From assembly GCF_001039355.2 (NCBI RefSeq), contig NW_019775412.1, positions 62,001 to 126,000 on the forward strand: a stretch of 64,000 nt of DNA, written 5' to 3'. The first letter of the stretch is position 1. Each line of letters opens with the position of its first letter. The notes under the pieces were generated by a model. The model was not told where the DNA came from. It was given only the letters and a program-made list of their open reading frames with translations, and did not search any database. Made by a program: the position numbers and the translations under genes. The stretch comes from Lingula anatina. Taxonomy: Eukaryota; Brachiopoda; Lingulata; Lingulida; Lingulidae. This document shows positions 36,893 through 48,430 of the stretch, piece after piece.

Positions 36893-38649
36893 GTTCTAGA
36901 CATCTTGTATTACGTTAGCTTTAAAGACATGCCTGATATAAACAGTGAGGCTTTGGGACAGGAATTATATAGTTATTCATGGTGTTTTATTGGGTATGGC
37001 TACTAAAATATACATACCTGTACATGTATGTAGTAACCTCAATCTTTTGTCAAAAAAGTCCTTGGTATGTGATACCTAGTTTGTTCAATGGGACTGGCAT
37101 TGAATGGCAAACAGTTGTCATGTTGAAGTATATGTTATTTTAGCAACTGACAGAAGTGCAATTTGATATATTGTATAATCATATCTGATTTCTAATTTTT
37201 CGGCAAAGAGGAAGTTATTCAGTCAAATCCACGAGCTATTCATTTTTGAATTGCAACATTTTTGAGTTGCTTAGACTGCCCCACAGCGAATGCTTTCAAT
37301 TTATTTATATATAACATAAATATTGTGATACTTGTTTATGGACAATATTGCATATCTTTTGAAGTGTGTGATTTAAAATCTATAGTTAAGAATTTAAGGC
37401 GGGGTTATGGTATGGCTTGTGTTTACACCCGAGGGGGTGAAACTTTCCATAAACCTATTGATCAGCCATCACAAGGACATACAGGCTTAGTTAATTTATT
37501 ATTGACTGTGTGATTTCATGCACACTGCTTTTGTGTTGATTTCATAGGCTGTTGGAAAACTAGGATTGTTGGCTAGAGAAACAAGAAATGAGTAATATTG
37601 GCAGCATTGTTGCAATCCAAATTTGGGTCATGACCTAAAGGCTTATATTGATTTTTTAAAAGAATTTGGTGATATGTTTTTCTTAATCTGTTGTTTTTCT
37701 GTGTCACTAAGCAATGTCACACCATATGAAAACAAACAAAAAAGAGAGACCATGACAAGAATTGATGTGCTTAAAGTCACATAAATTAGTAATACAAATT
37801 CATAAATTCTTATTTCAAATTTTAAAAGATTAAAATCTCTTCTTACTCCAGGTGATGTCGGACCGCGTCATGGAGGAGAAGGAGAGGTTGTCCTGGGTGT
37901 CATCAAGATCCAGAGCCACCTCCAGGGCTGGCTCACCTCCCGAGAAAAAGAGTAAGTTTGTGAAATGGAAACACAGAGGAAAGTCCCATTATCCCATTTA
38001 ACGTATACTATTTTGTCATGCTTATTACATTAGAGAAAGTCAAAATTTGCGAATATTTCATCTGATACTTCCTGATATCTAAACAGATCTGTTACTGAAT
38101 CATATATTGATCTGTACAGTTGTCAGCTTCTCTGCCTTGAACGTTAATTGTTGCAAGATGCTCTTCATATCTAACAGTGAATCTGTCTTCCTTTCAGAGC
38201 ATGTTACCTTCCCCGACCAAGTCAAGTTCAGTGGACCGGGGTCTTGCAGAATTTCCCCACTAGCACAGAGTATAGATGTAGATAAGAATGTACCAGATGA
38301 CAGGAGCGACACCACAGACACTGCAAGTTCAGTCGCTGATGGTCAGGTGACCTGTATTATTCGTGTTGACGACACCACTCAGTCCAGTCATCAAATACAG
38401 AACACAAAGAAAAGAAACCAAACTCTTTCCGAAAGGACAGAAAAGTTGAAAGATGAAAATTCAAATGATAGTTTTGTGCAAATTAATGGCTCTCTAGGGC
38501 ATAAAAAACTACCTCCTATACTTCGTGGTGAAATGAAAGATGGCGCCACTATACACAGCAATTACAGACATGACAAGGTGCTTACACATTCTGGGCAAAG
38601 AAAAGACGCTGAGCAAGAATTGTCCAACCTTAGCACAGTGGAGGAATAA
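30451..38649 (+). CDS. Unrecognised protein with N-myristoylation start and RVxF-like motif (four exons)
   Basis: Exons are 30451-30514, 35145-35299, 37852-37951 and 38198-38649, with consistent phases, giving 256 aa. I do not recognise the family. The start MGCSSSNSAK fits an N-myristoylation site with a palmitoylable Cys3, so membrane attachment is likely; an ATG nine bases upstream (30442) is in frame but would bury the Gly. Exon 2 encodes a highly charged helix (DKLIEEKQSKLKAEEEVAAR and AREKKLQEKRKK) with coiled-coil character. Exon 3 adds RVMEEKERLSWVSSRSRATS. The junction to exon 4 creates KHVTFPDQVKF, which matches the [RK]x(0,1)[VI]xF docking motif for protein phosphatase 1. The remainder is polar and probably disordered. 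Introns are long (4.6 and 2.6 kb). AATAAA occurs near 39099. Gene structure confidence is good; function is unknown. Confidence 0.72.
30515..35144. other. Intron 1 of the myristoylation-motif gene
   Basis: No exon or element recognised. AT-rich, with a 19-base poly-T at about 31078-31096. Confidence 0.5.
36589..36889. repeat. Two long poly-A tracts 240 bp apart
   Basis: A-runs at about 36590-36616 and 36854-36889 lie in intron 2 of the myristoylation-motif gene. Between them are a 14-bp tandem doublet (GGTGGACCCAGGGG at about 36691-36720) and CA-rich sequence. The arrangement could reflect SINE or processed-retrocopy tails, but I found no recognisable element body or target-site duplication. 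Confidence 0.5.
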
Positions 38650-40640
38650 TCTTTTCTCAATTTTGAATTGTAGATTAATATTTTTCACGTAAGTTGAAGA
38701 AAATGTTGGTTAGACAGTTATATTTGTGGCACTTCATGTACTTTGCAATCTTTTCACCTTAGACACAAAAACCTTCAGCTTCACTTTTGAAGAAATCTAT
38801 TTATAATGAGAATAACGATACATTTAGTTTTATACTGTCAGCCGGTCTGACAAATACGTATTTTTAAAAAGTGAAAGAATGGTTAATGGTTATGTATGTT
38901 ATTTATGACTGTGTAATCAGTGTAGATGCTACAAATGCCATCAGTGATATGATCTCTGTAATTGAAATTCAAATGATGACAACCGGGTTTAGACATAACA
39001 GTTAATATTTTACAGAGCTACTGGATAGACTTATATTCTACATGTTGGGATAATTTTTTACGCCGTCCTGAATGACAACTATACTAAATGTTATAGTAAT
39101 AAATATTGAAATGTTACGCTGTGTTTTATGAAGTTGAATGTTTTTCACTTGAAAATACGGGAAAATTATGACGAAGTGTGATCTTCTAAATTACCCCAAT
39201 TTGACGTAAATCATGCTAATTCAAATTGAAATTTCACCTCAATTTCAATGTTTACTGCTTTAGTCGTAAACCAGATGACAAACTTCTTCCCTTCCCAGCT
39301 CCATCTTGAGTCAAGTCACGTTTTAATTGATAATGGTCTAACTTTTATCACTTCTGTGGTATTTTAGGTCAGCTGTCTTTCCTTCACCTCGTTTTATGGT
39401 TATTATTTTATTACGGAAGATTCCGTAAACTCGGTAAGCTGTACGCACTCTTCATCAACTTGGGGCGCAAAATCACCTAGAAGGGCGTATGAGGTGCATT
39501 TACCAAACTCACCACTCACCACTCACCAACTCTGCCAGTTTGAATTTATTAAAGACATAAGTTACAAACCCGTTTGCAATGGAATATTTGACGCCTTAGT
39601 TATCCCAAGATAAATAAAATAGCGCCAAATAGTCTGTCTCCTTCAATTTACCGACGGTTTTGTTTAATCGTAACACCCTACTATTCAGTGGGAATTTCAC
39701 TTTCACAAATGCGGATGCAGTGATGATGTTTGAAGTTTGACTTTTAAGCACGTCTTGGCTTTAAACAATAAAAATCTTTATTTTAGGCATATAGTATGTA
39801 GGCTATACTTATAATACCAGTGCATGAAGTAAGGACTTGCATGAGGTTACTCAGCATCAGTATTATGTGAAGCCTCCACTGTTTATTGTCAAGACTTGCT
39901 CAAAGTTTGCCATGGAAAAGCAAGTGGACTTAAGACTTCCACAAGAATTATAAATTCGGAATAAGTTGTTATATCGGTAATTGTTGGAACAAATTGTTGG
40001 AAGAGCTTTAAGACAAATACACAAAAACTGATAAAACATTGAGCCGATCAAAGAAAATTGCTTCTTTATTGCACGGTTGCTATGACCATATATAGGCCCT
40101 ATAGGCCCTACCAGAGCAAACAGTTGCGGAAGTGACGGCCTTGTTCTGTAGCAAACAGTAGATCCTGGGTTTAGTAATGGACCTCCTATTGATGTTATTG
40201 TCATTGATACCATTACGATAGCGGAGTTTTGTCATCATATGTCAATATCAACTCGATTTGAATTTCAATTTATTCCTGTATCGGTATAGACATTTTAGTC
40301 ATTTTATGACCTTGTAAAATAAAATAAAATATTGGTAAATTACCTATTTGCAAATAAATGCAGATATAACTGAAGATTGACATGTTAGGGACAGTGGAAA
40401 GAGCAATAATAATGATAGAATCCATATATAATATCTTTATTGAAAAGCCTATTAGTATTACATTAGTTGAGCCTATATATCGCTTTCCATTGCGGTAGAG
40501 AAGTTTATTTGTTCTAATGAGCATGCGCACAGCGAAAAACATGCCGAAAAATCCCCTGTTTTAAAATAAGCAAATCAGCTATTATTATCATCGACCAAAA
40601 TTCCCTTTTTTGGCCCCAACTAATGTTTCTCGAATATAAA
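38650..40640. other. Intergenic region
   Basis: Contains the probable 3' UTR of the upstream gene and then unclassified AT-rich DNA. A 116-codon minus-strand frame (39863-40213) has no recognisable features. Confidence 0.4.
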
Positions 40641-40647
40641 GAGCGCC

Positions 40648-41619
40648 ATGGCGTGTGGAGGGGGAGCCGTCGATCTCTTTAGGCCTAAACGTATTTCAAT
40701 GCAAGATTTTAGACGTATTCTATCTGAAGAACTTGAAAGGAGCATTCGAGCCATCCTTGATGACTTTGTTGAAAATGAGTGTGACAAGTTTGAAGCAAAG
40801 ATGCAAGATAGAATGGGGAAGAAGAAGCTTTTCCGCGAGTTGTTACTGGGCAAAACTGTTCTTGTGGGCAAGAACATGGCAGGAAAGGCGGCCATGGACG
40901 GCGATCAGAAGTTGCAGGCAGCGGTTGACAAGTTTAAGAAAAAATATAAACAGAAAATTGCACAGGCGTCGAAAGGGGCTTTCTTGTTACTGAGTGGGCT
41001 GTCGACGGACGATGAATCTGAATTGAGAAAGAGTCAATGTGCGTGTTTGAAAAAAGTTTTTCCCGGCATTGAAGACAAAGAGGGGAATGTCGTTGAGGAA
41101 AGGGAAGTAAAAGACAAAACTGCGATGTTTGAAGTTGTGTCGGAATTCATTAAAAATCACAGTGATAAGACTCAGATGTTTATATTCTTCCTGGGGCATG
41201 GCAACGAGGAAGGCATGATAGAGCTTGTTGGAGGGCAGTGTATGCTTAAGGAGCTCGTCAAATTTGTTGAAACCACAGTACAAGAAGTACCCAACTTTAC
41301 CCACTTGACTCTGGTACTGACGCAATGTTTTGGCCATCTCTATGAGAAACTGGAGAATCCGTGGATAAATGTCGTTCACCTGACCAACAAGTGTTACCCC
41401 GAAACGTATAGGCCTACTTGCCAGAAAGAGGGAAAACAACCGGTTTATTATATTTTTGACCTTAACGGTAAAAAAAATGTACGTGGTAACATCAACATGA
41501 AACACTTAGTATCCGATTTGAGTGCAAATTCCCTGTATTGCACATTAATCACCTCTAGGTCCCTAACAGTTCTTTATACGACTCAAATAACCTGCACGCC
41601 AAAAAATAAACCTTATTAA
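40648..41619 (+). CDS. Caspase-like (clan CD, C14-type) protein, p20-like domain
   Basis: A 323-codon open frame with an excellent start context (GCGCCATGG). Residues 1-105 are charged and helical (RILSEELERSIRAILDDFVE) with no family recognised. Residues about 108-230 follow the caspase p20 order: strand GAFLLLSGL (110-118), helix FEVVSEFIKNHSDKTQMF (161-178), strand with catalytic-type histidine FIFFLGHGNEEG (His184), then strand LTLVLTQCFG with Cys227. The His-Cys spacing is 43, the same as in caspase-8, and CFG parallels the CRG of QACRG. I see no p10 GSW-type substrate loop afterwards. The last ~30 codons (after about residue 290) could be intron read-through, since donors such as AAT|GTACGT and ACG|GTAAAA exist near 41467-41482. 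It lies 0.5 kb upstream of a TRAF gene on the same strand. It could be an active orphan caspase, a metacaspase- or CHAT-like relative, or a pseudoprotease. Confidence 0.7.
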   Translation: MACGGGAVDLFRPKRISMQDFRRILSEELERSIRAILDDFVENECDKFEAKMQDRMGKKKLFRELLLGKTVLVGKNMAGKAAMDGDQKLQAAVDKFKKKYKQKIAQASKGAFLLLSGLSTDDESELRKSQCACLKKVFPGIEDKEGNVVEEREVKDKTAMFEVVSEFIKNHSDKTQMFIFFLGHGNEEGMIELVGGQCMLKELVKFVETTVQEVPNFTHLTLVLTQCFGHLYEKLENPWINVVHLTNKCYPETYRPTCQKEGKQPVYYIFDLNGKKNVRGNINMKHLVSDLSANSLYCTLITSRSLTVLYTTQITCTPKNKPY

Positions 41620-42128
41620 TCACTCGATCGGAAAAAAAAATTTGGTCATAAATTTAACCTTTTTTATCCGTCCCTCCATTTTGTAAAAATCCGCCAAATG
41701 CCACAGTAATTTATTGGAACAGCATATCATTATTGGCGAAAATGACCAAGTTCAAAATATCTCTTCAAATGTCATTTTTTTGGGAAATATACTTAGCAAC
41801 AATACCCTTTAGGTATTTCTTTACGTTATGCTATATACAGTAGCCTATATTGTGGCATTAAGTCGAGTTTACTTGCCAACTTGCTTAAAATGGACCGTAA
41901 AGCTGGCGAATATACAGAAACTTAACAAATAATTCATTCCCACCACTCCATTTTAATATAAACCGGGATATTCCAGTGGACAATTATTAAAGAATTAATC
42001 TAATGAAAGGAACACCTTTTAACAAACAAGCTATTACTGCATCGCCATTACGTAAGGTGGGATCGGATAGGCGTTTTTTATTTTTAATTAAAACAAAATT
42101 TTGGTCAGTTTAGCCATTTCTTTTTCAG

Positions 42129-43116
42129 GGGTGCAGGCCCGCCATATTTCCTGGCGGAGGAGTTGAAAACAAGTTTCTGTGTGTGCATTGCAAGTTCGTG
42201 TTTAGAGACCCCGTGCAGAGTTCATGCGGCCATCGATACTGTAGAGAATGTCTTGATTCTCTGATAAGGTAATGTTCACCGAATCTTTAAATGAAAATAT
42301 GTGTACATAGCCTATAGATCTAAAATGTAGGTGTCTTGAAAAGCAATAAGTTTAAGGTCAGTGGTATCTAGAAGGGGTGTAACAGTAATCCAAGTCCCGT
42401 AGGACTACCATTACTTGGGGATAGTAGTCATACTGGGACTTAAGTTTCTGGCTCATAATTAGAGTAGGTAGGACTTGTATTACTTGCGGACTTTTATTCC
42501 GGTCATTTGAAAGTCCTATCCTTATGCATTAATACGGTTAAATGATACAATTATGAATGTATATGAAAATCGTTCTGGTGAACCATATATAAGACAAAAA
42601 ATAATTGGTTTGCAACTTCATCAACTTCTTTATCTGTGATGGGTTCTTACATTTTTTGCCTAGAAATGGAACAAATTCATGTGCTGTATGTTTGGAAGAA
42701 GGGGAGGAACAATTCGACGCATATCTTGGGAATGAGGTACATCAGAATGAAGCCTTTATATATATATATATATACAGACTATTCACTTTTTTGAAAATCA
42801 GTACTAGACTGGGAATACTAACTGAGGTGTCATTCATTATTACATAGTAAAATATCAAAAATGTATTTAGATTTCCAAAATTTATTCATTTTTATAATTG
42901 TTTAACATTTTACAGATAATCCCGGACAACTGCATGAAGCGCGAACTTGATCGTCTGCGCGTTAACTGCGACAATGAAGGATGCGACTGGACAGGGAGAT
43001 TCTCTGAATATTTGGGGGTAATGTTTTAACGAACCAGAGTATTGATAACGAGAATATTACAAGCCACCATTTAAAAAAATATTTATCTATTTCATAAAAG
43101 GCTACCTTTGCAATCT

Positions 43117-43180
<64 letters not shown>

Positions 43181-44689
43181 CTACTTTCCTGTATAGCAGA
43201 CTTGTCAAGACAGTCCGCCCTAGGCCCAGGGTGATTATAGAATTTAATTTAGAATTCAGAAATTATGGAATTTAATCAGCGGTGCTATTTGCCGCAAAAT
43301 TTTTTTTTTGGAGGAACTTGAAAATTAAATTAAAAAACAGACAACATGTTAAAACCTACAATTAATAGTACTTTCCCTCTCTCACACATTTTCATTTTCA
43401 TAAAACCATTGCAGCGATTTTTATAAAGCAGATTTTTACGAAAAACATAACGTTTTAGGACCACGAAACTAAGTGCGCTTACGAGGCTGTGGAGTGCAAC
43501 TGTGGAGAGAAGATAGCCAAGGTTAACCTGGACAGACATAAGCGGGACAAGTGCCCGAGGCGCCAGGTGCCGTGCCGTTACTGCAACCAACCTTTCATCG
43601 CGTGCGAGAGCAAGGTAACACAAGCTGGGATGAATTATTGACTGAACACTGTATTGATGTTATATCCCCTGCAGTCGATATGTTTGGAAACTTTATTTAC
43701 AAAAAATGGAATATATTTGCATAGTACCATCTTTTGATTTATTACAGTAAAAATCCATTGTCTTCTTGGGCATCACCTTTTAATAAAATACTGTTTTATT
43801 GTTATTGATATTTTAAACAAAAACTTTTTCTTATCTTTTTCTGGAATAATGCATCCTTTAACAAATAACGTTGCTTTTGCAAAGACTTGGACACAAAATC
43901 AATGGGCTTCTGCTACATACTTTATAAAGATGTGGAAAGTGGGCATTTAAAGATGTGGAAAGTGGGCATTTTTAGGAGAAAGAGTGGATATGACCAGATA
44001 AAACCATTTATATGTCATTTTTGTCAGCTGTCTTAATGTGTGCTCTCTACGCAGTCAAATGTTCTTGGCTACAATTTTAAAGTAATCGGGAAAAAATTCC
44101 ACCGTTTGTTTTCGTTATAGGCACATAACGAGTTTTGTCTCAAGTTCCCAGTCCGTTGCACTCTGTGTAACTTAGGGCGAAAACTACCGAGGGATAAGGT
44201 GAGCCAAACCTTCGCGGGGAACCATCTCGAAGAATTTTGTTGAGAAATTGAATTGATAAAGTCACAATAGTATAGTTAACAATAATATATTCAGAAAATA
44301 ATATATTCAGAAAATAATATATTCAGAATATTCAAAACACTACTTGTTGATATTATTGAAACCACCTCTGTTGGAACATGGACGCGATAATAAACATAAA
44401 GAAGGTGAAGTCACGTTCCTAATGATAGTTACATTTTAACAGCAACAACAACTGAACATAATATTATAGTTGTTGGTCCATATTTTTAAGTCCTTACGTC
44501 CTTTCAGATGCAGAGGAGTTAAACTTGGATATTTAGGTCGGATACAGAGATATTTATGACAGTCTTCCAAATTATCTTTGTCGATCCATCCTCCATTTTG
44601 ACCGTCTTCCGACAGAAAAAATTAAACTTGAAAATATAACCGTCTTCCGGAAGACCCAGAAGGCAGCCTCAATCCGCCCCATGATATAC

Positions 44690-44736
<47 letters not shown>

Positions 44737-46692
44737 TTCCAGATGATTGCTCACCAGGAAACCGAGTGCCCAAAGAACAAGAGAACATGCCCCTATGGCT
44801 GCGAGGTGAGTCGACACTTTACTGTTAGGCCTATATAAGATCTACTGTGAGTAAGAAAAGACGCCAGGTTGGCAGGAAGGGTAGTCCACTGGAAGCTCTA
44901 ATCCATTACCCATTGCTTTGCATGGGTGATATTCATCCCGTACGCTGGTGCGGTGTGACAGGAAGTCCAAGGAATGGAAGTCCGGGGTCCCATAAGATTT
45001 ATACAAGGTTAGGGTTAGTCGGAGTATTGGGGTTAGAATATGGGACGAATGTCACCTGTAAAAAGTAATGGGAAACGGAGTACAGTTCCTAGCTGACTTG
45101 CATACCTGTTACACCGGTACATCTGGCTAATCATATGGGACTTCTATTCCTATGCTTGTACAAATACTACGTTGTATTCATCCAAGTCCTATGACAATCA
45201 TTCCTGTCACGACGGAATTTTATTTTGTCTCACGATTATGTAACCCCAAATTTATAACTCGATATGCTGACGACGGCTGGAGAATGTTTCAGTCTGATTA
45301 TAAGAAATCACTACACTAGTTTCTGTTGTGCGTTTTTGCATTGATGGTTCCAAAAAGCCCAGGCCACTGGTTTGAGTATTCAATGACCAACAGGAGAATG
45401 TTTGCTCAAGTTAATCGTGTACTTTTTAAAATTTTGAAGTTACATGTCTCTCTATTTGGCATAGAAAGTTACAATAATTAATTTGGGAGGTCATTTAAGA
45501 TATACACTCTACAACCTTTGTGAATTTTGTTAGCATTTCAATGTTTCCCCCTGCATTTTCTTTCGACATTTTGATGCAATATATGATAATAATTAAACAA
45601 TTGAAATTTTGGTAAAAGATTTTCAAAAGATTGAAGCATATCTCCGAATTTGTTTTATGCAAGAATGGGGGGATTTAAGTCTAAACATATATGTATTTCC
45701 AGCTTGGTGACGGCAGTATTGAAGAACACATGGAGTCGTCCGCGGTCGTTCACCTCGACTTTCTTCGCGACAAAGTTACCATTCTTCAGATCCATGCTGA
45801 CAGCGTGAGAGACGGCTCACGAGCCAGGGAGCAAATTTCTGCACGTGTATCGTGTCTCCAGGACCAACTCACAGAATGTGATCGCAAAAGAGGGGACATC
45901 GAGAAAAAGACGGAGGACGCCATGCAGACCCGAGAACGCCGAGAGAGAAGTAACGCGGAACAGTTTTCTGCTGAGGTAGCTCAGCTGACCAGCAGGAATG
46001 GCGCAATGAATTCCCAGGTAGACACGTTTGAAGGGATGGTCGCTGTCCTCAACAGAGAGGTTGAGAAAGTTTGCTGTACACTCGAGTCTTATCCGGCCCA
46101 ACGGAGTCTGGATGTGGAGGGAATAGACTTCCAAGAGAGGAAAGTGAAGACCATAGAGCGCGCCCTTGCTCTTAAAGACGTGACTATGGCCGAACAAGAT
46201 CTTCGACTTCAGGCTCTCGAGAATGCCAGCTACGATGGCGTCCTTGTTTGGAAGGTCAACGAATTCGCCAGGAAGCGTCACGACGCTGTCAGCGGACGGG
46301 CGACCAGCATCTATTCCAATGCCTTCTATACCGGACCACACGGCTACAAAATGTGCTGTCGCCTTTACTTAAACGGCGACGGCATGGGGAAAGGGACTCA
46401 CATTAGTCTTTTCTTCGTGGTGATGAGAGGGTATTATGATGCTCTTCTCAAATGGCCATTCTCGCAGAAAGTCACTTTAATGTTGTTGGACTTAAACAAC
46501 AGAGAACACGTGCAGGATGCCTTCAGACCGGATCCCACCAGTTCCAGTTTTCAGAGACCCACGAGCGAGATGAATATCGCCAGCGGTTGCCCGCTTTTCG
46601 TGCCGTTATCGCAGCTCCAGAGACCTGGCACTGCGTATATTAAAGATGATGCGATCTTCATCAAAGTTGTAGTTGATTGTAAAGATCTTTAG
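42129..46692 (+). CDS. TRAF: TNF receptor-associated factor (TRAF), 5' end incomplete
   Basis: TRAFs are trimeric cytosolic adaptors and RING E3 ligases linking TNF-receptor and innate sensors to NF-kB and JNK. Exons: 42129-42268, 42664-42736, 42916-43017, 43459-43614, 44121-44198, 44743-44805, 45703-46692, phase-consistent, 533 aa so far. A C3HC4 RING spans exons 1-2 (CVHCKFVF, CGHRYCREC, SCAVCLEE). It is followed by TRAF-type zinc fingers (NCDNEGCDWTG, VECNCGEKIAKVNLDRHKRD, CPRRQVPCRYC, FPVRCTLC, CPKNKRTCPYGCE), a helical coiled coil in the last exon, and a C-terminal MATH domain (GVLVWKVNEFARKRHDA, SNAFYTGPHGYKMCCRLYLN, HISLFFVVMRGYYDALLKWP, PLFVPLSQL, DAIFIKVVVD). Length and zinc-finger number resemble TRAF2/3/5; the subtype is not resolved. 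The first exon begins in phase 0 without a Met, so a start exon lies upstream: either an unseen short exon or the caspase-like ORF. Confidence 0.93.
43122..43178. repeat. (AT)n microsatellite
   Basis: About 28 AT units in a TRAF intron. Confidence 0.95.
44530..44680 (-). mobile_element. MITE-like element, copy 1 (minus orientation)
   Basis: The reverse complement matches the element at 52261-52432, beginning GGGGCGGAT, then CTTCTGGGTCTTC and ATTTTCAAGTTTA, then AAAATGGAGGATGGATC and ACAAAGATAATTT. It has no coding capacity and lies in a TRAF intron just before the exon at 44743, separated from it by a (TAA)n tract. Its termini are more degraded than those of copy 2. Confidence 0.7.
44691..44736. 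repeat. (TAA)n microsatellite
   Basis: About 15 TAA units ending six bases before the TRAF exon acceptor (TTTCCAG) at 44743, so the array replaces the usual intronic 3' sequence. Confidence 0.93.
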
Positions 46693-48430
46693 ATGCCTGT
46701 GAAAATTAACCAGTGAATTGTTCAATTGTCTTTGACAATCTGGGAAACGGTTCTATAGATTCTAGAGTTTGGCTTTATAATAACCAGACCAGCTGCGTGC
46801 ACTTCATTACCCGGCACTGAGAGTTTTATGATATATGAGAAAATGTTGCCATTGATTCATAATTACCAAAATGAACAGTAGTTACCCATAGGGAAAGGAA
46901 GAGTGGCAGACATTCATTCCATTAAAAGGAAAAAACGATTTCAAATTCGTTATTTTTGCGCTGGTATTCAAACTTTTTAACGATAAAAATAATGCAAAAA
47001 TTTTGTCCTAAAAACTGAAAAATTTTTTTCATGTTACAATTGTAGCACCATTTTTATGACCGAGTTCTTTTAAGCTTATAATCAGTTCTTATTATTGCAT
47101 GTGACGCCACTTACATCCAGCGGTTCTGAAAAACAAATACATGAGTATTAAATGTTTATATGCATATTGCAATAATAATTCCCTGTTTGACATGATATAA
47201 AGGTTATATAAGGATGTATTTTATGCTTTATCATACAAACAATCATACCATTTATATATAAATGTACAAATTTATCATATAAATTTCATAGCGCAAGCTA
47301 ATTGATATTCCGTTGCATTTTTATCCCATATGCACATTTTAATGTTCAATAACTAAAGCAATTACTGAATCCTTGAATGTTATAATATAGATTAAATGTT
47401 TGATTTTACTTTTAAAATTGTCGTTTTGTTTTTAATTTCATATAATCCATTTTATCTAATGTATTAACTCGTGGGTTGCAACTTTACTAATAAACTATCA
47501 TGATAATTATTGAAAAATATTCTGACAAGTTTAAGGCAGAAAGTTCGTCTAATAAATCATAAAATGGATTTTGTATAATAGGAAGGACCACGTGTCTAGA
47601 GTGATGTTATGATAATGATTAATAAAGGAATTAGGTTAGAAAAATATGAAACGGACATAAATCAAGCCAGTTATTATTTATTTCGTAAAAAGAAAAAAAA
47701 AACGTAACATTGGATGGGGTGATTTGATAATGGAAATAAAGGAATTATTTTTGGCAAATGGAAAGCGGAAATAAAAAAAATGCAATCCGTGCCAATAAAA
47801 CAGAAAGTTAATAAGCTTACACTACTGCAGTGGTGATAGATCGAACAATATGAGCAGGATAAAAAAAAGATAAACGATAAATAATGAAATAATAATCAAA
47901 AATTAATAATGAAATAATGAAATAATAACGACATCCTTGTATATTAGATTGGCGTTTGGTTTGATGTAGTTAGACCAAGGCCGTTGGTGCTTATTTTCTC
48001 CAACAAAATGTACTGATTAGTATAAATATAGGGTTCGTCTGCCTGTAATTGTATGACCCATGTTGGTTATTGTTTACACGTTTCTAAATTTTAATGTTTA
48101 TGTAGGATAGAGAGGTAATAAAAAACGCATCATACGCTCTTCAGGAAAAGAGCCACAGAATATTAAATCTTAATTGCAGCGTTCGTGTGGCGCAGTTTCA
48201 GGAATGGATTATCATTATTTTATGCTTTTTCACCATAATGATTCGATGAGAAATGCCGGTAATTGAGCTAATGTGATTTTAAAAACATTTTTGTCTATAG
48301 CTGCAATTCGAACGAAGAGAAAAGACGACGCCCTAGCATTCAATTCTTTACTGAAAGCATTTGCAAGTTGACTGCAAGAGTACACAAATCAGGTAAAGAT
48401 GCGTCAGTCATCAGTTGGATATCTTTGACA
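46693..48430. other. Intergenic: TRAF 3' side and start of the CTHRC1 duplication
   Basis: No gene seen. The segment from about 47215 onward is matched by 50346 onward (see the segmental duplication). Confidence 0.5.

Noticed and set aside
36471-36918. Several frames through poly-A and CA-rich sequence
   Set aside because: Low-complexity translation (runs of Lys, Phe and His/Thr) with no gene-like structure.
39863-40213. 116-codon minus-strand frame
   Set aside because: No domain, no flanking exon with matching phase, and unremarkable composition; probably chance.
40987-41505. 172-codon frame antisense to the caspase-like ORF
   Set aside because: A shadow of the coding strand; the plus-strand frame has the caspase-like motifs and a strong start context.
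44847-45068. 73-codon frame in a TRAF intron
   Set aside because: Not conserved-looking, and TRAF phases run cleanly around it.
45817-46341. 174-codon frame antisense to the TRAF coiled-coil/MATH exon
   Set aside because: A shadow of a well-supported coding exon.
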